A DNA stretch of 64,000 nt from Xanthomarina sp035306605 (GTDB lineage: Bacteria; Bacteroidota; Bacteroidia; Flavobacteriales; Flavobacteriaceae). This document shows positions 32,950 through 42,452 of this stretch, in pieces. The position numbers were made by a program, and so were the translations under genes. The stretch's first letter is position 1; every line of letters starts with the position of its first letter. The DNA is taken from NCBI GenBank assembly GCA_035306605.1, contig DATGNR010000075.1. The stretch is one strand, 5' to 3'. The notes under the pieces were generated by a model that saw only the letters and a program-made list of their open reading frames with translations, was not told the DNA's origin and made no database searches.

Positions 32950-33961
32950 TGGCTCTAATAAAATCGGTTATTAAATAGCTAATTAATTTTCCAACCTGAG
33001 TTTCAGTTTGTGGAGTAGGAGCGGCTTCGCAAATGTGTAAATAAGTGGCGTTCTTATCTTGACCAAAATAGGAAACAAACTGTCTAGCTTTATTTACAGA
33101 AAAACCACTTGGAGTCATAGCACTACTTGGTGTGTTTTGGATGGCATCACAATCTATTTCTATTCCAAAGAAGTTTTCTGAAATATGTTTTAAGGCTCGC
33201 GACATTTCCCCCTGAAAGCTTAGGTTTTTTCTAATGCTTATTTCTTCGAAGGTGTTGTAGGCTATATTTTTATTTTCATCTAAAGTTTTAAAAATGTCTG
33301 TTGACGTGTAATTTTCATGAAGACCAAAAATGAAATATTTCTTTAAAAACCCTTCAGAATAAGCATATTTAAAACCGTTTCCACTATGCCTGCCTTCTTC
33401 TTTTCTAAAATCGGAATGAGCATCAAAGTTAACAACGTTTATTCTCGTGTTTAAAGCTAATGAGGACCCTTTTATATTTCCATAGGCATTGTTGTGTCCA
33501 CCTCCAATGATTATTGGTTTTTTACCTGCTTTTATTATTTGATAAATACAATTTGATACTTCAGCATCAATTTTAGAAACTAATTTTCTAGCCTTCTCGA
33601 TGTCTTTTGTTTTATTTTGATCAAGTTTTGATAATTTTTCTAAAACCTTCTCAAAATTAAGATGTCCTAAAATAAGTACCTTATCTGCATGAGTAAACAC
33701 ATTACTTTGTATATTTAACAAAACTTTAATGGAGGCTTCCCAAGCATCTGAAGTGCCTATGTTTCCGTAATTAGCGAAAACCCCTACATCTTCAGGTAGT
33801 CCGAGAATTACATACTCAACGTCTAAAGCTTTAAGTTCTTCGTATATATTAGAAATGTCGTTTAGTGTTTTTATATGTTCTCCGAACTTGGATTCACCGG
33901 GCCTTTTATTTAAAAGTTTTTTTAATTTGCTAGTGTTGAAAATAATAAGATTATTATCCAT
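32924..33961 (-). CDS. hutG: Arginase-family hydrolase, probable formimidoylglutamase
   Basis: A 345-residue ureohydrolase (arginase/agmatinase/formiminoglutamase fold) with the binuclear manganese motifs GGGHNNAYG, NFDAHSDFR (DAHxD) and IEIDCDAI (DxDxxD), and a conserved RHSGNGFKYA stretch between them. Formimidoylglutamase of histidine degradation (formimidoylglutamate to glutamate plus formamide) is favoured because hutI lies about 1 kb away and because of the family resemblance in Bacteroidota; arginase or agmatinase is less likely. hutH and hutU are not in the window. The downstream GNAT gene overlaps its 3' end. Confidence 0.78.
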   Translation of the reverse strand: MDNNLIIFNTSKLKKLLNKRPGESKFGEHIKTLNDISNIYEELKALDVEYVILGLPEDVGVFANYGNIGTSDAWEASIKVLLNIQSNVFTHADKVLILGHLNFEKVLEKLSKLDQNKTKDIEKARKLVSKIDAEVSNCIYQIIKAGKKPIIIGGGHNNAYGNIKGSSLALNTRINVVNFDAHSDFRKEEGRHSGNGFKYAYSEGFLKKYFIFGLHENYTSTDIFKTLDENKNIAYNTFEEISIRKNLSFQGEMSRALKHISENFFGIEIDCDAIQNTPSSAMTPSGFSVNKARQFVSYFGQDKNATYLHICEAAPTPQTETQVGKLISYLITDFIRANANRDHSV

Positions 33962-34054
33962 AATAAGATGACCTATTTAAGAAGCTAAAATTACATTTTT
34001 TAAACAATTTAAACTAAATCAAAACTAATTTAATAACAAGAAACACAAACACAA

Positions 34055-34933
34055 ATGGAAAATAGTAATAATACAGGATTAAAAGTAGCATTAGGAATTG
34101 CTTTAGTGCTATTTCTTGGAGCAGCTTTTTACTCTTTTGACTTATTGAAAGACAAAAAAGAAACAGAAGCTCAGTTAACAGCCGAAAAAGAGTTAGTAAT
34201 GAAGGACCTTAGCAATATGGCTAAGCAGTACGATATTGTTATTGGCGATAATGAAGCTGCAAATCAGAAATTAGTTGAAGCAAAAGCACGTATTCAAGGT
34301 TTAATGGATTCTCTTAAAATTTCAGAAACTAATGTAAAAAGTTTATGGAGTTACAAATCAAAATATTTATCTCTTCAAAAAGAAATGAATGCTTTGTTAA
34401 CTGAAAATGATAGACTAAAAATAGAAAACTCTTTGTTAGCATCGTCACTTGATAGTACGAGAGTTCGTTTAGACGAGCGTACCATGTTTACGGATTCTTT
34501 GTTGGTTCAAAATTCGGCTTTAGCTGAAGTTGTTGAGAATGCTGCGGTTTTATCTACTGTAGGTTTAAAAGGATTTGGAGTTATTGAAAGGTCGTCTGGT
34601 AAGTTGGTTCCAACCGAAAGAGCTGGACGTTCAGATAAAATTAGAATCTGTTACACTGTTGCTAAAAACAATTTGGTGCAAGCTGGAGATCAAGAATTAT
34701 ATGTTCAAGTTATCGACCCTAAAAACAACACCTTGGGTGTAAATGAGCAAGTTCAGTTTGGTGAAAAAACGCTTAATTATAGTTTGGTTAGTAGGTTTAA
34801 TTATGAAAAAGCCAATTTGGATATCTGTGAATTTGTAAGTCCTAATGATGGAGGGTTTGAGTCAGGTCGTTATACAGTAAATGTTTTTAATGCGAAAGAT
34901 TTAGTATCAACTACAGAATTTACTTTAAAATAA
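34055..34933 (+). CDS. Membrane-anchored coiled-coil protein, unknown function
   Basis: 292 residues. A single hydrophobic anchor lies at about 9-28 (VALGIALVLFLGAAFYSFDL). A long heptad-like coiled coil follows from about 33 to 165, rich in Leu/Glu/Lys/Asn (for example LQKEMNALLTENDRLKIENS). A beta-rich C-terminal domain spans about 170-292 (FGVIERSSGKLVP, IRICYTVAKNNL, LYVQVIDPKNNTLG). The N-in topology places the coiled coil and domain in the periplasm. I do not recognise a named family, although the architecture recurs in Flavobacteriia. It lies between hutG (divergent) and hutI (convergent, sharing a terminator) and has no evident link to histidine breakdown. Confidence 0.75.
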   Translation: MENSNNTGLKVALGIALVLFLGAAFYSFDLLKDKKETEAQLTAEKELVMKDLSNMAKQYDIVIGDNEAANQKLVEAKARIQGLMDSLKISETNVKSLWSYKSKYLSLQKEMNALLTENDRLKIENSLLASSLDSTRVRLDERTMFTDSLLVQNSALAEVVENAAVLSTVGLKGFGVIERSSGKLVPTERAGRSDKIRICYTVAKNNLVQAGDQELYVQVIDPKNNTLGVNEQVQFGEKTLNYSLVSRFNYEKANLDICEFVSPNDGGFESGRYTVNVFNAKDLVSTTEFTLK

Positions 34934-34975
34934 AAGCAAATATACCTAGCTAAAACGATTGAAGCTAATAAACAG

Positions 34976-35008
34976 AAAACCCGAAAGTTGAAACTTTCGG
35001 GTTTTTTA
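34976..35008. terminator. Bidirectional terminator between convergent genes
   Basis: AAACCCGAAAGTT (34977-34989) pairs with AACTTTCGGGTTT (34992-35004), a 13-bp perfect stem with a T-run after and an A-run before. Confidence 0.92.
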
Positions 35009-35021
35009 TTTAAGAGTTTTT

Positions 35022-36257
35022 TTAGTAAGGCAACCCATTTATAATAACTTGGTCTAAATGATTGTCTCCAAAAGCATAGGGTAGAAACCCGTAACTAGGA
35101 ACTTCTTTTGTAATAATAATGTTTGCTTTTTTTCCTTTGGTAATACTTCCGTACATATTTTCTATTCCCATAGCATAAGCACCATTTAAAGTGGCTGCAT
35201 TAATGGCTTCTTCAGGAGTTAACTTCATTTTAATACAAGCTGTACTTATAACAAAGTTCATATTTCCACTTGGAGTGGAACCAGGATTATAATCTGTTGC
35301 TAAGGCCAATGGAAGTCCGGCATCTATTAGTTGTCGTCCAGGTGTGTATGGAATACTTAAAAAATAAGAACAAGATGGTAAAGCTACAGGAATGGTGTTA
35401 CTACCCTTCAATACTTCTATGTCTTCAGGATTTAGCAATTCTAAGTGATCCACAGAAAGAGCTTGGTGTTTTACGCCAACTTCAATACCTCCAAAGGCAT
35501 TGAATTGATTGACATGGATTTTAGGAATTAAGCCATGTTCCGTTCCTGCTTTTAAAATACGTTCCGTATCCTCTAGGTCAAAATATCCCTTTTCACAGAA
35601 TACATCAATATAAGTTGCTAGCTTTTCCTTGGCAACCTCAGGAATCATTTTATTTATTATTAAATCTACAAAACCTGTTTTATTATCTTTAAACTCCTTT
35701 GGAACAGCGTGTGCGGCCAAAAGTGTCGCTCTTACTTTTACAGGAAATTCTTTTTTCAGTCTTTTAATAACCCTTAGCATTTTAAGTTCTGCATCTACAG
35801 TTAAGCCGTATCCAGATTTTATTTCTACAGCTCCAGTTCCAAGTTTTATTATGTTTTTAAGGCGTTGGGCAGATTGCTGATAAAGGTCTTCTTCACTAGT
35901 ATTTTGTAGTTTTTCAGCCGAGTTAAGAATACCACCGCCACGGTTGGCTATATCTTCATAGCTTAAGCCATTTATTCTATCTACAAATTCTTGTTCTCTA
36001 TTTCCAGCATAAACTATATGAGTATGTGAATCACACCAAGTAGGCAGTACCATCTTTCCAGAAGCATCTATAATGTTGTCAGCTTCAAGGTCGCCTAGGT
36101 CATCCATAGACCCATAATCTATTATGGTATCGTGCTCAATTAAAAGGTATGCATTTTTAATACTTGGAAGTATTTTCATGTCTTTCCCTTTTATTATTGA
36201 AATATTTGTGTCCCTAACTTGAAGGAGTTCTTTGATGTTTTTTATTAGTAATGTCAC
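35022..36257 (-). CDS. hutI: Imidazolonepropionase
   Basis: A 411-residue amidohydrolase of histidine degradation, opening 4-imidazolone-5-propionate to formimidoylglutamate, the substrate of HutG. The N-terminal metal motif is CDSHTHIVYAG (HxH), followed by FVDRINGLSYEDIANRGGGI and EIKSGYGL, both characteristic of HutI. Later, HAVPKEF, IHVNQFNAFGG, SVDHLELL and ATDYNPGSTP contribute the remaining ligands. The length matches the family. Convergent with the coiled-coil gene. No other hut gene except hutG is nearby, so the pathway is split. Confidence 0.95.
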   Translation of the reverse strand: MTLLIKNIKELLQVRDTNISIIKGKDMKILPSIKNAYLLIEHDTIIDYGSMDDLGDLEADNIIDASGKMVLPTWCDSHTHIVYAGNREQEFVDRINGLSYEDIANRGGGILNSAEKLQNTSEEDLYQQSAQRLKNIIKLGTGAVEIKSGYGLTVDAELKMLRVIKRLKKEFPVKVRATLLAAHAVPKEFKDNKTGFVDLIINKMIPEVAKEKLATYIDVFCEKGYFDLEDTERILKAGTEHGLIPKIHVNQFNAFGGIEVGVKHQALSVDHLELLNPEDIEVLKGSNTIPVALPSCSYFLSIPYTPGRQLIDAGLPLALATDYNPGSTPSGNMNFVISTACIKMKLTPEEAINAATLNGAYAMGIENMYGSITKGKKANIIITKEVPSYGFLPYAFGDNHLDQVIINGLPY

Positions 36258-36298
36258 AGTATTTTGTTTTTTTCAAAGTTCCGGATTTTTTTCTGATA

Positions 36299-36329
36299 AT
36301 AAAAAACGCCATCAATAAAATGATGGCGC
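36299..36329 (-). terminator. Terminator of the FG-GAP protein gene
   Basis: CGCCATCA (36307-36314) pairs with TGATGGCG (36321-36328). The plus-strand A-run to the left gives a T-run on the minus strand. Confidence 0.85.
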
Positions 36330-36356
36330 TTTGGTAATATATTAGTTATAATAAAA

Positions 36357-37793
36357 CTATTCTTTTAAAAATTTAAAACTCGTATTTGAATTCTCTAGTT
36401 TTAAAATATACATGCCTTTTTGAAGGATTGAAACATCTAAACCTTCACTAGGAAGCAACGTTTGACTTAAAACTTGTTTTCCTAACACATCAAAAACAGA
36501 TACAGTTTCAGATTCTGAATTCAGACCTTTGAATTGAATTTTGTTTGATGTTGGGTTCGGGTAGATGCTAAGAGCGTTTTCTTTGAAATCTTCGATACTA
36601 ATCGTATTCATATCATTTATAAATAGAACTAGATCATTTTGGAGGTGACTAATTGCTGCAATATCTAAACCGCCATCATTATTAAAATCAGCTACGGCCA
36701 TAGAGAAAATTGATGAAGTTGAATCGTCCATAACAATTTCACTACCAAAACTTCCAGAGCCATTTCCTTCGAACCAAATGAGGTCAAAATCTGTAGCTCG
36801 TCCATTTCCTACAATTAAGTCATTGGTTCCATCATAGTTGATGTCTGCCACTGCAATCGCTGCAGATCTTTTAATGCTTGTTGGAATTGTTGTTTTAGTA
36901 AAGGATGTATCTGTTCCACTAGTGTCGTTAATAAACCACGCTATATTAGGATTGGTTCCAGGATTGTTATCAGATCGTATGATCTCAAGATTTCCGTCGT
37001 TATTAATATCTCCAAAAATCACAGACCATAGATAGCCGTTTCCTGAGTCTACATTATTTGTATAAGCAACAAATGGAACATTGCCAGTGCCATCAAGACC
37101 GTCTTGAATAAACTTGTTGTCATATAATTTTACCTCGCCATTTCCAGTATAACCCACTACTACATCTAAATCGCCGTCACCATCAAAATCTGCAATGTCA
37201 AATGAGCCAGGGCCCGCTCCTGCAGCTTCTTGTGCTAAAGTGCGCATAGCATCAAAAGTACCATCACCATTTCCTAAAAAGTAAACCACAGAGTTTGAAG
37301 TATATGCTGTAACAATGATATCTAAATTACCATTTGGATCGTTGTCAATATTTGCAACTTTTACAGCACCAGCTCCTGCAATTCCATTCGCGATGAGGGC
37401 AGCAGGTTGAAAGGTTTCGTCACCATTGTTCTCAAACCATACTAATCTATCGTTGTATGATCCTGTAGCAATAATATCATTGTGACCATCCTTATTTAAA
37501 TCAGCAATCGCAATACTTTCTATATACGATAATGCAGCTGTCCCTGTTACAGTAAGAGTAACCCCTGCAGCGAAGGTAGCATCACCATTGTTTTTATACC
37601 AAGTTACTTTGCTGCCATTGTATGTTCCAATGGCTAGATCTAAATTACCATCATTGGTGAGGTCGGATGCAGCTACAGCATATGGTCGTGCACTTGTATT
37701 TGCATCAATGGTACTTTTTGTAAAAGTGGTTTGTGCTTTGATGGTTGTACAGGTGAAAATTAAAGTGATAAATAAAAGTAGTGTATGTTTCAT
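36357..37793 (-). CDS. Secreted FG-GAP/VCBS repeat protein with a type IX secretion sorting domain
   Basis: 478 residues. A signal peptide (about 1-20, ending TIKAQ) precedes seven FG-GAP/VCBS-like repeats, each with a calcium-loop motif: DLTNDGNLD, DLNKDGHND, NIDNDPNGNLD, DFDGDGDLD, DINNDGNLE, DINYDGTND and DFNNDGGLD. Seven copies fit a seven-bladed beta-propeller. Residues about 405-478 are a T9SS type A sorting domain (SIYPNPTSNKIQF through GMYILKLENSNTSFKFL). It should be secreted or attached at the cell surface by the gliding/T9SS machinery. Ligand unknown. It lies 55 bases downstream of fumC on the same strand. Confidence 0.88.
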   Translation of the reverse strand: MKHTLLLFITLIFTCTTIKAQTTFTKSTIDANTSARPYAVAASDLTNDGNLDLAIGTYNGSKVTWYKNNGDATFAAGVTLTVTGTAALSYIESIAIADLNKDGHNDIIATGSYNDRLVWFENNGDETFQPAALIANGIAGAGAVKVANIDNDPNGNLDIIVTAYTSNSVVYFLGNGDGTFDAMRTLAQEAAGAGPGSFDIADFDGDGDLDVVVGYTGNGEVKLYDNKFIQDGLDGTGNVPFVAYTNNVDSGNGYLWSVIFGDINNDGNLEIIRSDNNPGTNPNIAWFINDTSGTDTSFTKTTIPTSIKRSAAIAVADINYDGTNDLIVGNGRATDFDLIWFEGNGSGSFGSEIVMDDSTSSIFSMAVADFNNDGGLDIAAISHLQNDLVLFINDMNTISIEDFKENALSIYPNPTSNKIQFKGLNSESETVSVFDVLGKQVLSQTLLPSEGLDVSILQKGMYILKLENSNTSFKFLKE

Positions 37794-37848
37794 ATTTTTA
37801 ATAATTGATTAGTTATCGCTAATATATTGATTTCATTTTATTTGAACA

Positions 37849-39246
37849 CTATTTTATTTTTCCAACCATATCTTCAGGTCTTACCCAAGCATCGTAGTCC
37901 TCAGCAGAAACATAACCTAAATTAATAGCTTCTTCTTTTAAAGTAGTTCCATTTTTATGAGCTGTATTAGCTATTTCAGCAGCTTTATAATAACCAATTT
38001 TAGTATTTAAAGCAGTCACCAACATTAAAGAGTTGTTTAATAATTGTTTAATTACCTCATGATTTGGTTCTATACCTGCAGCGCAGTGCTCGTTAAAACT
38101 TGTACAAGCATCTCCTAATAATTGAGCAGATTGTAACAGGTTTGCTGCCATCATCGGTTTAAATACATTCAGTTCGTAATGACCTTGAGTGCCTCCAACA
38201 GTTATAGCTACATCGTTCCCCATAACTTGCGCGCAAACCATAGTTAAAGCTTCACATTGCGTAGGATTTACTTTTCCAGGCATAATAGAACTTCCAGGTT
38301 CGTTGGCAGGAATAATAATCTCTCCAATTCCTGAACGTGGTCCTGAAGCCATCATTCTAATGTCGTTTGCTATTTTGTTTAAAGAAACAGCTAGTTGTTT
38401 TAGGGCACCATGAGTTCCAACAAATGCGTCGTGAGCTGCTAAGGCTTCAAATTTATTTTCAGCTGTAACAAATGGTAGGTTTGTAAATTTTGCTATGTAT
38501 TCAGCTACAAGTTCTGCATATCCATCTGGTGTATTTAAACCTGTTCCAACAGCTGTTCCTCCTAAAGCTAGTTCAGCTAAATGAGGAAGTGTATTTTGTA
38601 AAGCTTTTAATCCGTGATCTAATTGCGATACATATCCTGAAAACTCTTGCCCTAAAGTTAGTGGGGTAGCATCCATTAAGTGAGTTCTACCAATTTTTAC
38701 AACATTTTTAAATTCTATAGATTTATTATGAAGGGTATTTCTTAATTGAATAATTCCAGGTATCGTGGTTTCAATAATTTTCTTATAAGCAGCAATGTGC
38801 ATTCCAGTCGGGAAGGTGTCGTTGGACGATTGAGATTTGTTTACATCGTCGTTAGGTTGTATGGTTTTTTCACCTTCACCAATAACGTTCCCTGCTAATT
38901 GATGTGCTCTATTGGCAATTACTTCATTTACGTTCATGTTACTTTGGGTTCCTGACCCAGTTTGCCAAATAACCAATGGAAATTGATCGTCGTGTTTTCC
39001 TTCAAGGATTTCATCACAAACTTTTGCAATTAAATCGCGTTTCTCTTCAGAAAGAACCCCTAATTCACAATTGGTATAAGCTGCTGCCTTTTTTAAATAG
39101 GCAAAACCGTAAATTATTTCTAAGGGCATCGATGCCGAAGCTCCAATTTTAAAGTTGTTTCTTGAGCGTTCAGTTTGCGCTCCCCAAAGTTTATCTGCAG
39201 GCACTTTAACCTCGCCCATGGTATCTTTTTCTATTCTAAAAGTCAT
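37849..39246 (-). CDS. fumC: Fumarate hydratase, class II
   Basis: A 465-residue class II fumarase interconverting fumarate and malate in the TCA cycle. The superfamily signature GSSIMPGKVNPTQCEA is intact, and SGSTGxQ-type contacts appear as TGSGTQSNMNVNEV, together with IGRTHLMDATPLTLGQE carrying the active-site histidine. The length is exactly that expected, and it starts MTFRIEKDTMGEVKVP as in other FumC proteins. A minus-strand TAATTTTG element at 39272-39279 is a plausible -7 box. Aspartase and argininosuccinate lyase share the signature, but the overall match favours FumC. Confidence 0.95.
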   Translation of the reverse strand: MTFRIEKDTMGEVKVPADKLWGAQTERSRNNFKIGASASMPLEIIYGFAYLKKAAAYTNCELGVLSEEKRDLIAKVCDEILEGKHDDQFPLVIWQTGSGTQSNMNVNEVIANRAHQLAGNVIGEGEKTIQPNDDVNKSQSSNDTFPTGMHIAAYKKIIETTIPGIIQLRNTLHNKSIEFKNVVKIGRTHLMDATPLTLGQEFSGYVSQLDHGLKALQNTLPHLAELALGGTAVGTGLNTPDGYAELVAEYIAKFTNLPFVTAENKFEALAAHDAFVGTHGALKQLAVSLNKIANDIRMMASGPRSGIGEIIIPANEPGSSIMPGKVNPTQCEALTMVCAQVMGNDVAITVGGTQGHYELNVFKPMMAANLLQSAQLLGDACTSFNEHCAAGIEPNHEVIKQLLNNSLMLVTALNTKIGYYKAAEIANTAHKNGTTLKEEAINLGYVSAEDYDAWVRPEDMVGKIK

Positions 39247-39558
39247 GATTAGTAAAATATTAAATGAATCACAAAATTACAATTTTATCCCTAATTTAAT
39301 TAGTACTTAGCTTGTTATTTGTAAGAAAGCATCCGTTGCTTACGTCTACATTTCTGAATAACAAGATATAGCTACCACCTAGTAAAGATTATTGTACTTA
39401 TTTAGCTTGTTTCTAATAGTGTAGAATGGGATTTGTTATATAAAAACAAGCTTTAGGGGAAAATCTTAACAAGAATGTTAATAAATCTTAAACTAGCTAT
39501 TGTTTAAAAACTCCATTTCATGTATATTTGCCTTGTTATCTAAAAAAAGATTTTTGTT
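39247..39558. other. Intergenic region between fumC and the small membrane protein gene
   Basis: About 310 bases. On the minus strand TAATTTTG (39272-39279) fits the fumC promoter. On the plus strand a full promoter (39500-39530) belongs to the small gene at 39559. The middle is AT-rich with only short, weak inverted repeats around 39320-39345; nothing else was recognised. Confidence 0.6.
39500..39530 (+). promoter_or_regulatory. Consensus promoter of the 59-residue membrane protein gene
   Basis: TTG at 39500-39502, a 20-base spacer, TATATTTG at 39523-39530, and the ATG 28 bases later. Confidence 0.75.
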
Positions 39559-39738
39559 ATGTTCGATTTTGACCAGTATTTAGGATTTTTAGCATTTTTA
39601 ACCATACTAACAATTGGTTTTTGGTTAATGATATTTTTAATGACTTTTGTAATTCCTTATTGGATTGGAGGAGCATTAATGGAACGTATGAAAGAAATGA
39701 AAGAAGAAAAGAAAGCAAAACGTGAATTAAATAGTTAA
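39559..39738 (+). CDS. 59-residue single-pass membrane protein, unknown function
   Basis: A small gene with a full set of signals: consensus promoter, ATG at 39559, 59 codons, TAA at 39736-39738, and a strong terminator 25 bases later. The protein has one long hydrophobic stretch (about 9-42, with IGFWLMIFLMTF and a PYWIGG turn) and a highly charged C-terminal helix (ERMKEMKEEKKAKREL). I do not recognise a family; short membrane proteins of this style are frequent in Flavobacteriia. Its completeness as an isolated transcription unit makes it a likely real gene. Confidence 0.7.
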   Translation: MFDFDQYLGFLAFLTILTIGFWLMIFLMTFVIPYWIGGALMERMKEMKEEKKAKRELNS

Positions 39739-39763
39739 TTAGTTTTACTTTTTATAATATATA

Positions 39764-39799
39764 AAAACGTCTAGAAAGCAATTTCTAGACGTTTTTTTT
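39764..39799 (+). terminator. Intrinsic terminator after the small membrane protein gene
   Basis: AAAACGTCTAGAAA (39764-39777) pairs with TTTCTAGACGTTTT (39782-39795), a 14-bp perfect stem with a four-base loop and eight T. Confidence 0.93.
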
Positions 39800-39913
39800 G
39801 TTGTTATTTTATAGGGAAGGAACCTTAAAAATAAATCTTTTATTAAATCCAAATACTCATAGCTTTCTTAATTTCTTTTGTTCCTAAAAAAACTTACTGG
39901 TGATTGGTGAAAT

Positions 39914-39947
39914 GAAAAAAGGCCATCTTAAATAGATAGCCTTTTTA
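39914..39947 (-). terminator. Terminator of the outer-membrane barrel gene
   Basis: AAAAAAGGCCATCT pairs with AGATAGCCTTTTT with one mismatch. The A-run gives a T-run on the minus strand, after the stop at 39970. Confidence 0.8.
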
Positions 39948-39969
39948 TTATGATGTTAATTTATGTTCC

Positions 39970-42426
39970 TTATCCAGGAAAATCCATATCATCGCCACCA
40001 CCGTTGCCGGTTCTTTGCTGACGTTTCTTTTGTTGATTGAATCGATAAGTAAACGATAAGTTAATGCTTCGTTCTCTCCATTGAAATTCAGAATCACTAT
40101 AAAAGGTAGATGTTGTAGTTTCCATCATACGTTTTCTAGTATTAAATAAATCGCTAACATTTAAAGCTATAGATGCATTATCGTTTAGGATATCTTTACT
40201 AAATGCCATGTTTGCAGAAAAACTACCTTTTCTTTTGTTTTGGGCATCCTCTGATGGACCTCTATAATTCAAGCTTGTTTGCCATTCTATATTTAAAGGT
40301 AACGTGTATTTGTTATTTAATCTAGCAAACCAACTTGAGCTTTTGTTATCAAGCGACAAGCCATTAGGGTCTGTTCCGATAACAGATTGTTGGAAAATGT
40401 TAAAATTGGTATTCACATTCCATTTACGAGAATGGTTATATGATAATGTAAATTCAAAGCCATATCTGTCTTCTTCGGCTAAGTTAATTGGTGTACGTTC
40501 AATAACTGTAAATTCTTGACCGTTTACGTAAACTGGCACGCCTGTATCAAAACTTACCATAGTAAACACATCTGTAGCATGTTGGTAATACGCCGAAGTG
40601 TTTAAAGATACTTTACCAAATTTCTTGTAATAACCTAAATCGAATAAGCCAGAATAACTAGGAGCTAATTGTGGGTTACCTCTAAACACGCTAGTTACAC
40701 TAGAACGAGATGGGAATGGGTTAAGAAAGAACGACCATGGACGTCTTAGTCTTCTACTATATCCTAAGGTTACATTTTCTTGTTCGTTTAATTCGTAGCT
40801 TAAGTTAACAGTAGGGAATAGGCCTGTATAATCGTTTTTGCTATAATCTCCACTAGTAGGTTGGTCTATGGTAATACGTGTGCTTTCTAATCTTAAACCA
40901 AGTAAATATGAAAATTTACTTCCTATTTTACTACCAAATTGTGTGTACGCAGCATTTACAAATTCACGATAATTCATAAAGTTGGTTAACGAATCGTTAA
41001 CAACAAATTGGTTTGTGTTTAAATCAAGAAGTTCAACTGTATAATCTGTATCTTGGTTTTTGAAGTTTCCTCGGTATCCAATTTCAAACTGGCTTCTTTC
41101 ACCTATAGGTAAAACATAGTCAGCTTGTAATAAAATACGACTTTGATCTTCAAGTGTAGCAACTCTTTCTGTATTTACTCCTTCAAGAAGTACTTTAGAA
41201 AACTCATCTTCCGTATTGTCTTCATATTGGAAATCCATGGTTAATTTATGACCACTTTTATCAAAATCTTTATTGAAGTTCAATGAGTACTGTAATACTT
41301 TATCGTCTTCTTGTTCAGGATCGAATCGATTGTTTTGAGAAACAAACTGTCTGTTCTCGTCAAGTTGAATTAATGTGTTTGTGGTATTGCTTTCGTTATC
41401 ACCACTTCTATAAGCTACAGAACCGGTTAAGGAAGCAGACTCGGTAATATACCATTCTATTCCAAAGTTTGTGCTTAAACCTTTTCTAATACGGTCGTAT
41501 TCATTGGACTCATCTAAATAAGTATCTGGATTATCAATAATTAAGTTGCCGTTATCATCATATCTTCTATTAAAATATTGAGTATAAGAAGAAGAGTTTC
41601 CTGGAGCTTCTCTATAGTCGTAGCTTGTAGTATTAAAAATATTTACATCACCTGTTCTATAGTTTATGTTTCCAGAAATACCTGCAGAAGTAGGGTGTCC
41701 TGCGCTAAGAGTTACGGCACCATTGAAACCTTGCAATTTACTTCTACGTAGAATAATATTTAAAATTCCAGCGGTTCCTTCGGCTTCGTATCTGGCTGAA
41801 GGAGATGTGATAACTTCCACACGCTCGATAGACTCTGCTGGTAACTGACGTAAAGCATCGGTTGAATTGATCCCTACTAAACCTGAAGGTTTTCCATTAA
41901 TAAGAATCTTTACGTTTTCATTACCTCTTAAAGCAACGTTTCCTTCAACATCTACCGAAACCGATGGGATGTTGTCTAAGACATCACTAACAGTTCCACC
42001 ACGAACGGTAAGGTCTTGACCAACGTTATATATTTTTTTGTCTAATTTTATTTGAACTGTAGTTTTTTCAGCAATAATTTCTATTTCATCTAAAGCTTCA
42101 GTATCAGCTTCTAAATGAATAACACCAATGTTTTTAGATTTCGAAAGTGTTTGATTTGGAATGATTTGTTTTTTGAACGAAATAAATTCGATTGAGATAT
42201 CGTACGTTCCGGGAGCTACTGGAATACTGAATTCACCTTTTTCAGTAGTAATTCCACCAGTAACAATTCTGTTTTCGGTTTTGCTAAAAAATGCAACCGT
42301 AGCATATTCTAACGGTTGGCCTGTGTTTTGTTCAATAACTTGTCCTGTTATAGTTACATCTCTTTGCGCTTGGGCAGTGAAAATAGATAAAACAATAAAG
42401 AAAGAAGCTAATAAAAATTTATTCAT
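39970..42426 (-). CDS. TonB-receptor-like outer-membrane beta-barrel protein
   Basis: 818 residues. Signal peptide 1-20 (ends AQAQ); a carboxypeptidase-regulatory-like beta-sandwich at about 24-108 (ITGQVIEQNTGQPLEYATVAFF); a plug domain at about 125-230 (VLDNIPSVSVDVEGNVALRGNENVKILINGKP, then ESIERVEVITSPSARYEAEGTAGILNI); and an OMP_b-brl_3 type barrel to about residue 800. The plug sequence resembles TonB-dependent receptors, but no SusD partner lies next to it and the substrate is unknown. Beyond the barrel's last strand is a basic/Gln stretch and a Gly/Asp tail (GNGGGDDMDFPG). A minus-strand TATTTTTG element lies at 42453-42460. Confidence 0.88.
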   Translation of the reverse strand: MNKFLLASFFIVLSIFTAQAQRDVTITGQVIEQNTGQPLEYATVAFFSKTENRIVTGGITTEKGEFSIPVAPGTYDISIEFISFKKQIIPNQTLSKSKNIGVIHLEADTEALDEIEIIAEKTTVQIKLDKKIYNVGQDLTVRGGTVSDVLDNIPSVSVDVEGNVALRGNENVKILINGKPSGLVGINSTDALRQLPAESIERVEVITSPSARYEAEGTAGILNIILRRSKLQGFNGAVTLSAGHPTSAGISGNINYRTGDVNIFNTTSYDYREAPGNSSSYTQYFNRRYDDNGNLIIDNPDTYLDESNEYDRIRKGLSTNFGIEWYITESASLTGSVAYRSGDNESNTTNTLIQLDENRQFVSQNNRFDPEQEDDKVLQYSLNFNKDFDKSGHKLTMDFQYEDNTEDEFSKVLLEGVNTERVATLEDQSRILLQADYVLPIGERSQFEIGYRGNFKNQDTDYTVELLDLNTNQFVVNDSLTNFMNYREFVNAAYTQFGSKIGSKFSYLLGLRLESTRITIDQPTSGDYSKNDYTGLFPTVNLSYELNEQENVTLGYSRRLRRPWSFFLNPFPSRSSVTSVFRGNPQLAPSYSGLFDLGYYKKFGKVSLNTSAYYQHATDVFTMVSFDTGVPVYVNGQEFTVIERTPINLAEEDRYGFEFTLSYNHSRKWNVNTNFNIFQQSVIGTDPNGLSLDNKSSSWFARLNNKYTLPLNIEWQTSLNYRGPSEDAQNKRKGSFSANMAFSKDILNDNASIALNVSDLFNTRKRMMETTTSTFYSDSEFQWRERSINLSFTYRFNQQKKRQQRTGNGGGDDMDFPG

Positions 42427-42452
42427 GATTGTATTTTTGCTTAATAAGACTG

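Noticed and set aside
39301..39350. Inverted repeat GTAAG...CTTAC upstream of the small membrane protein gene
   Set aside because: The stem is short and interrupted, with no T-run; not distinguishable from chance.
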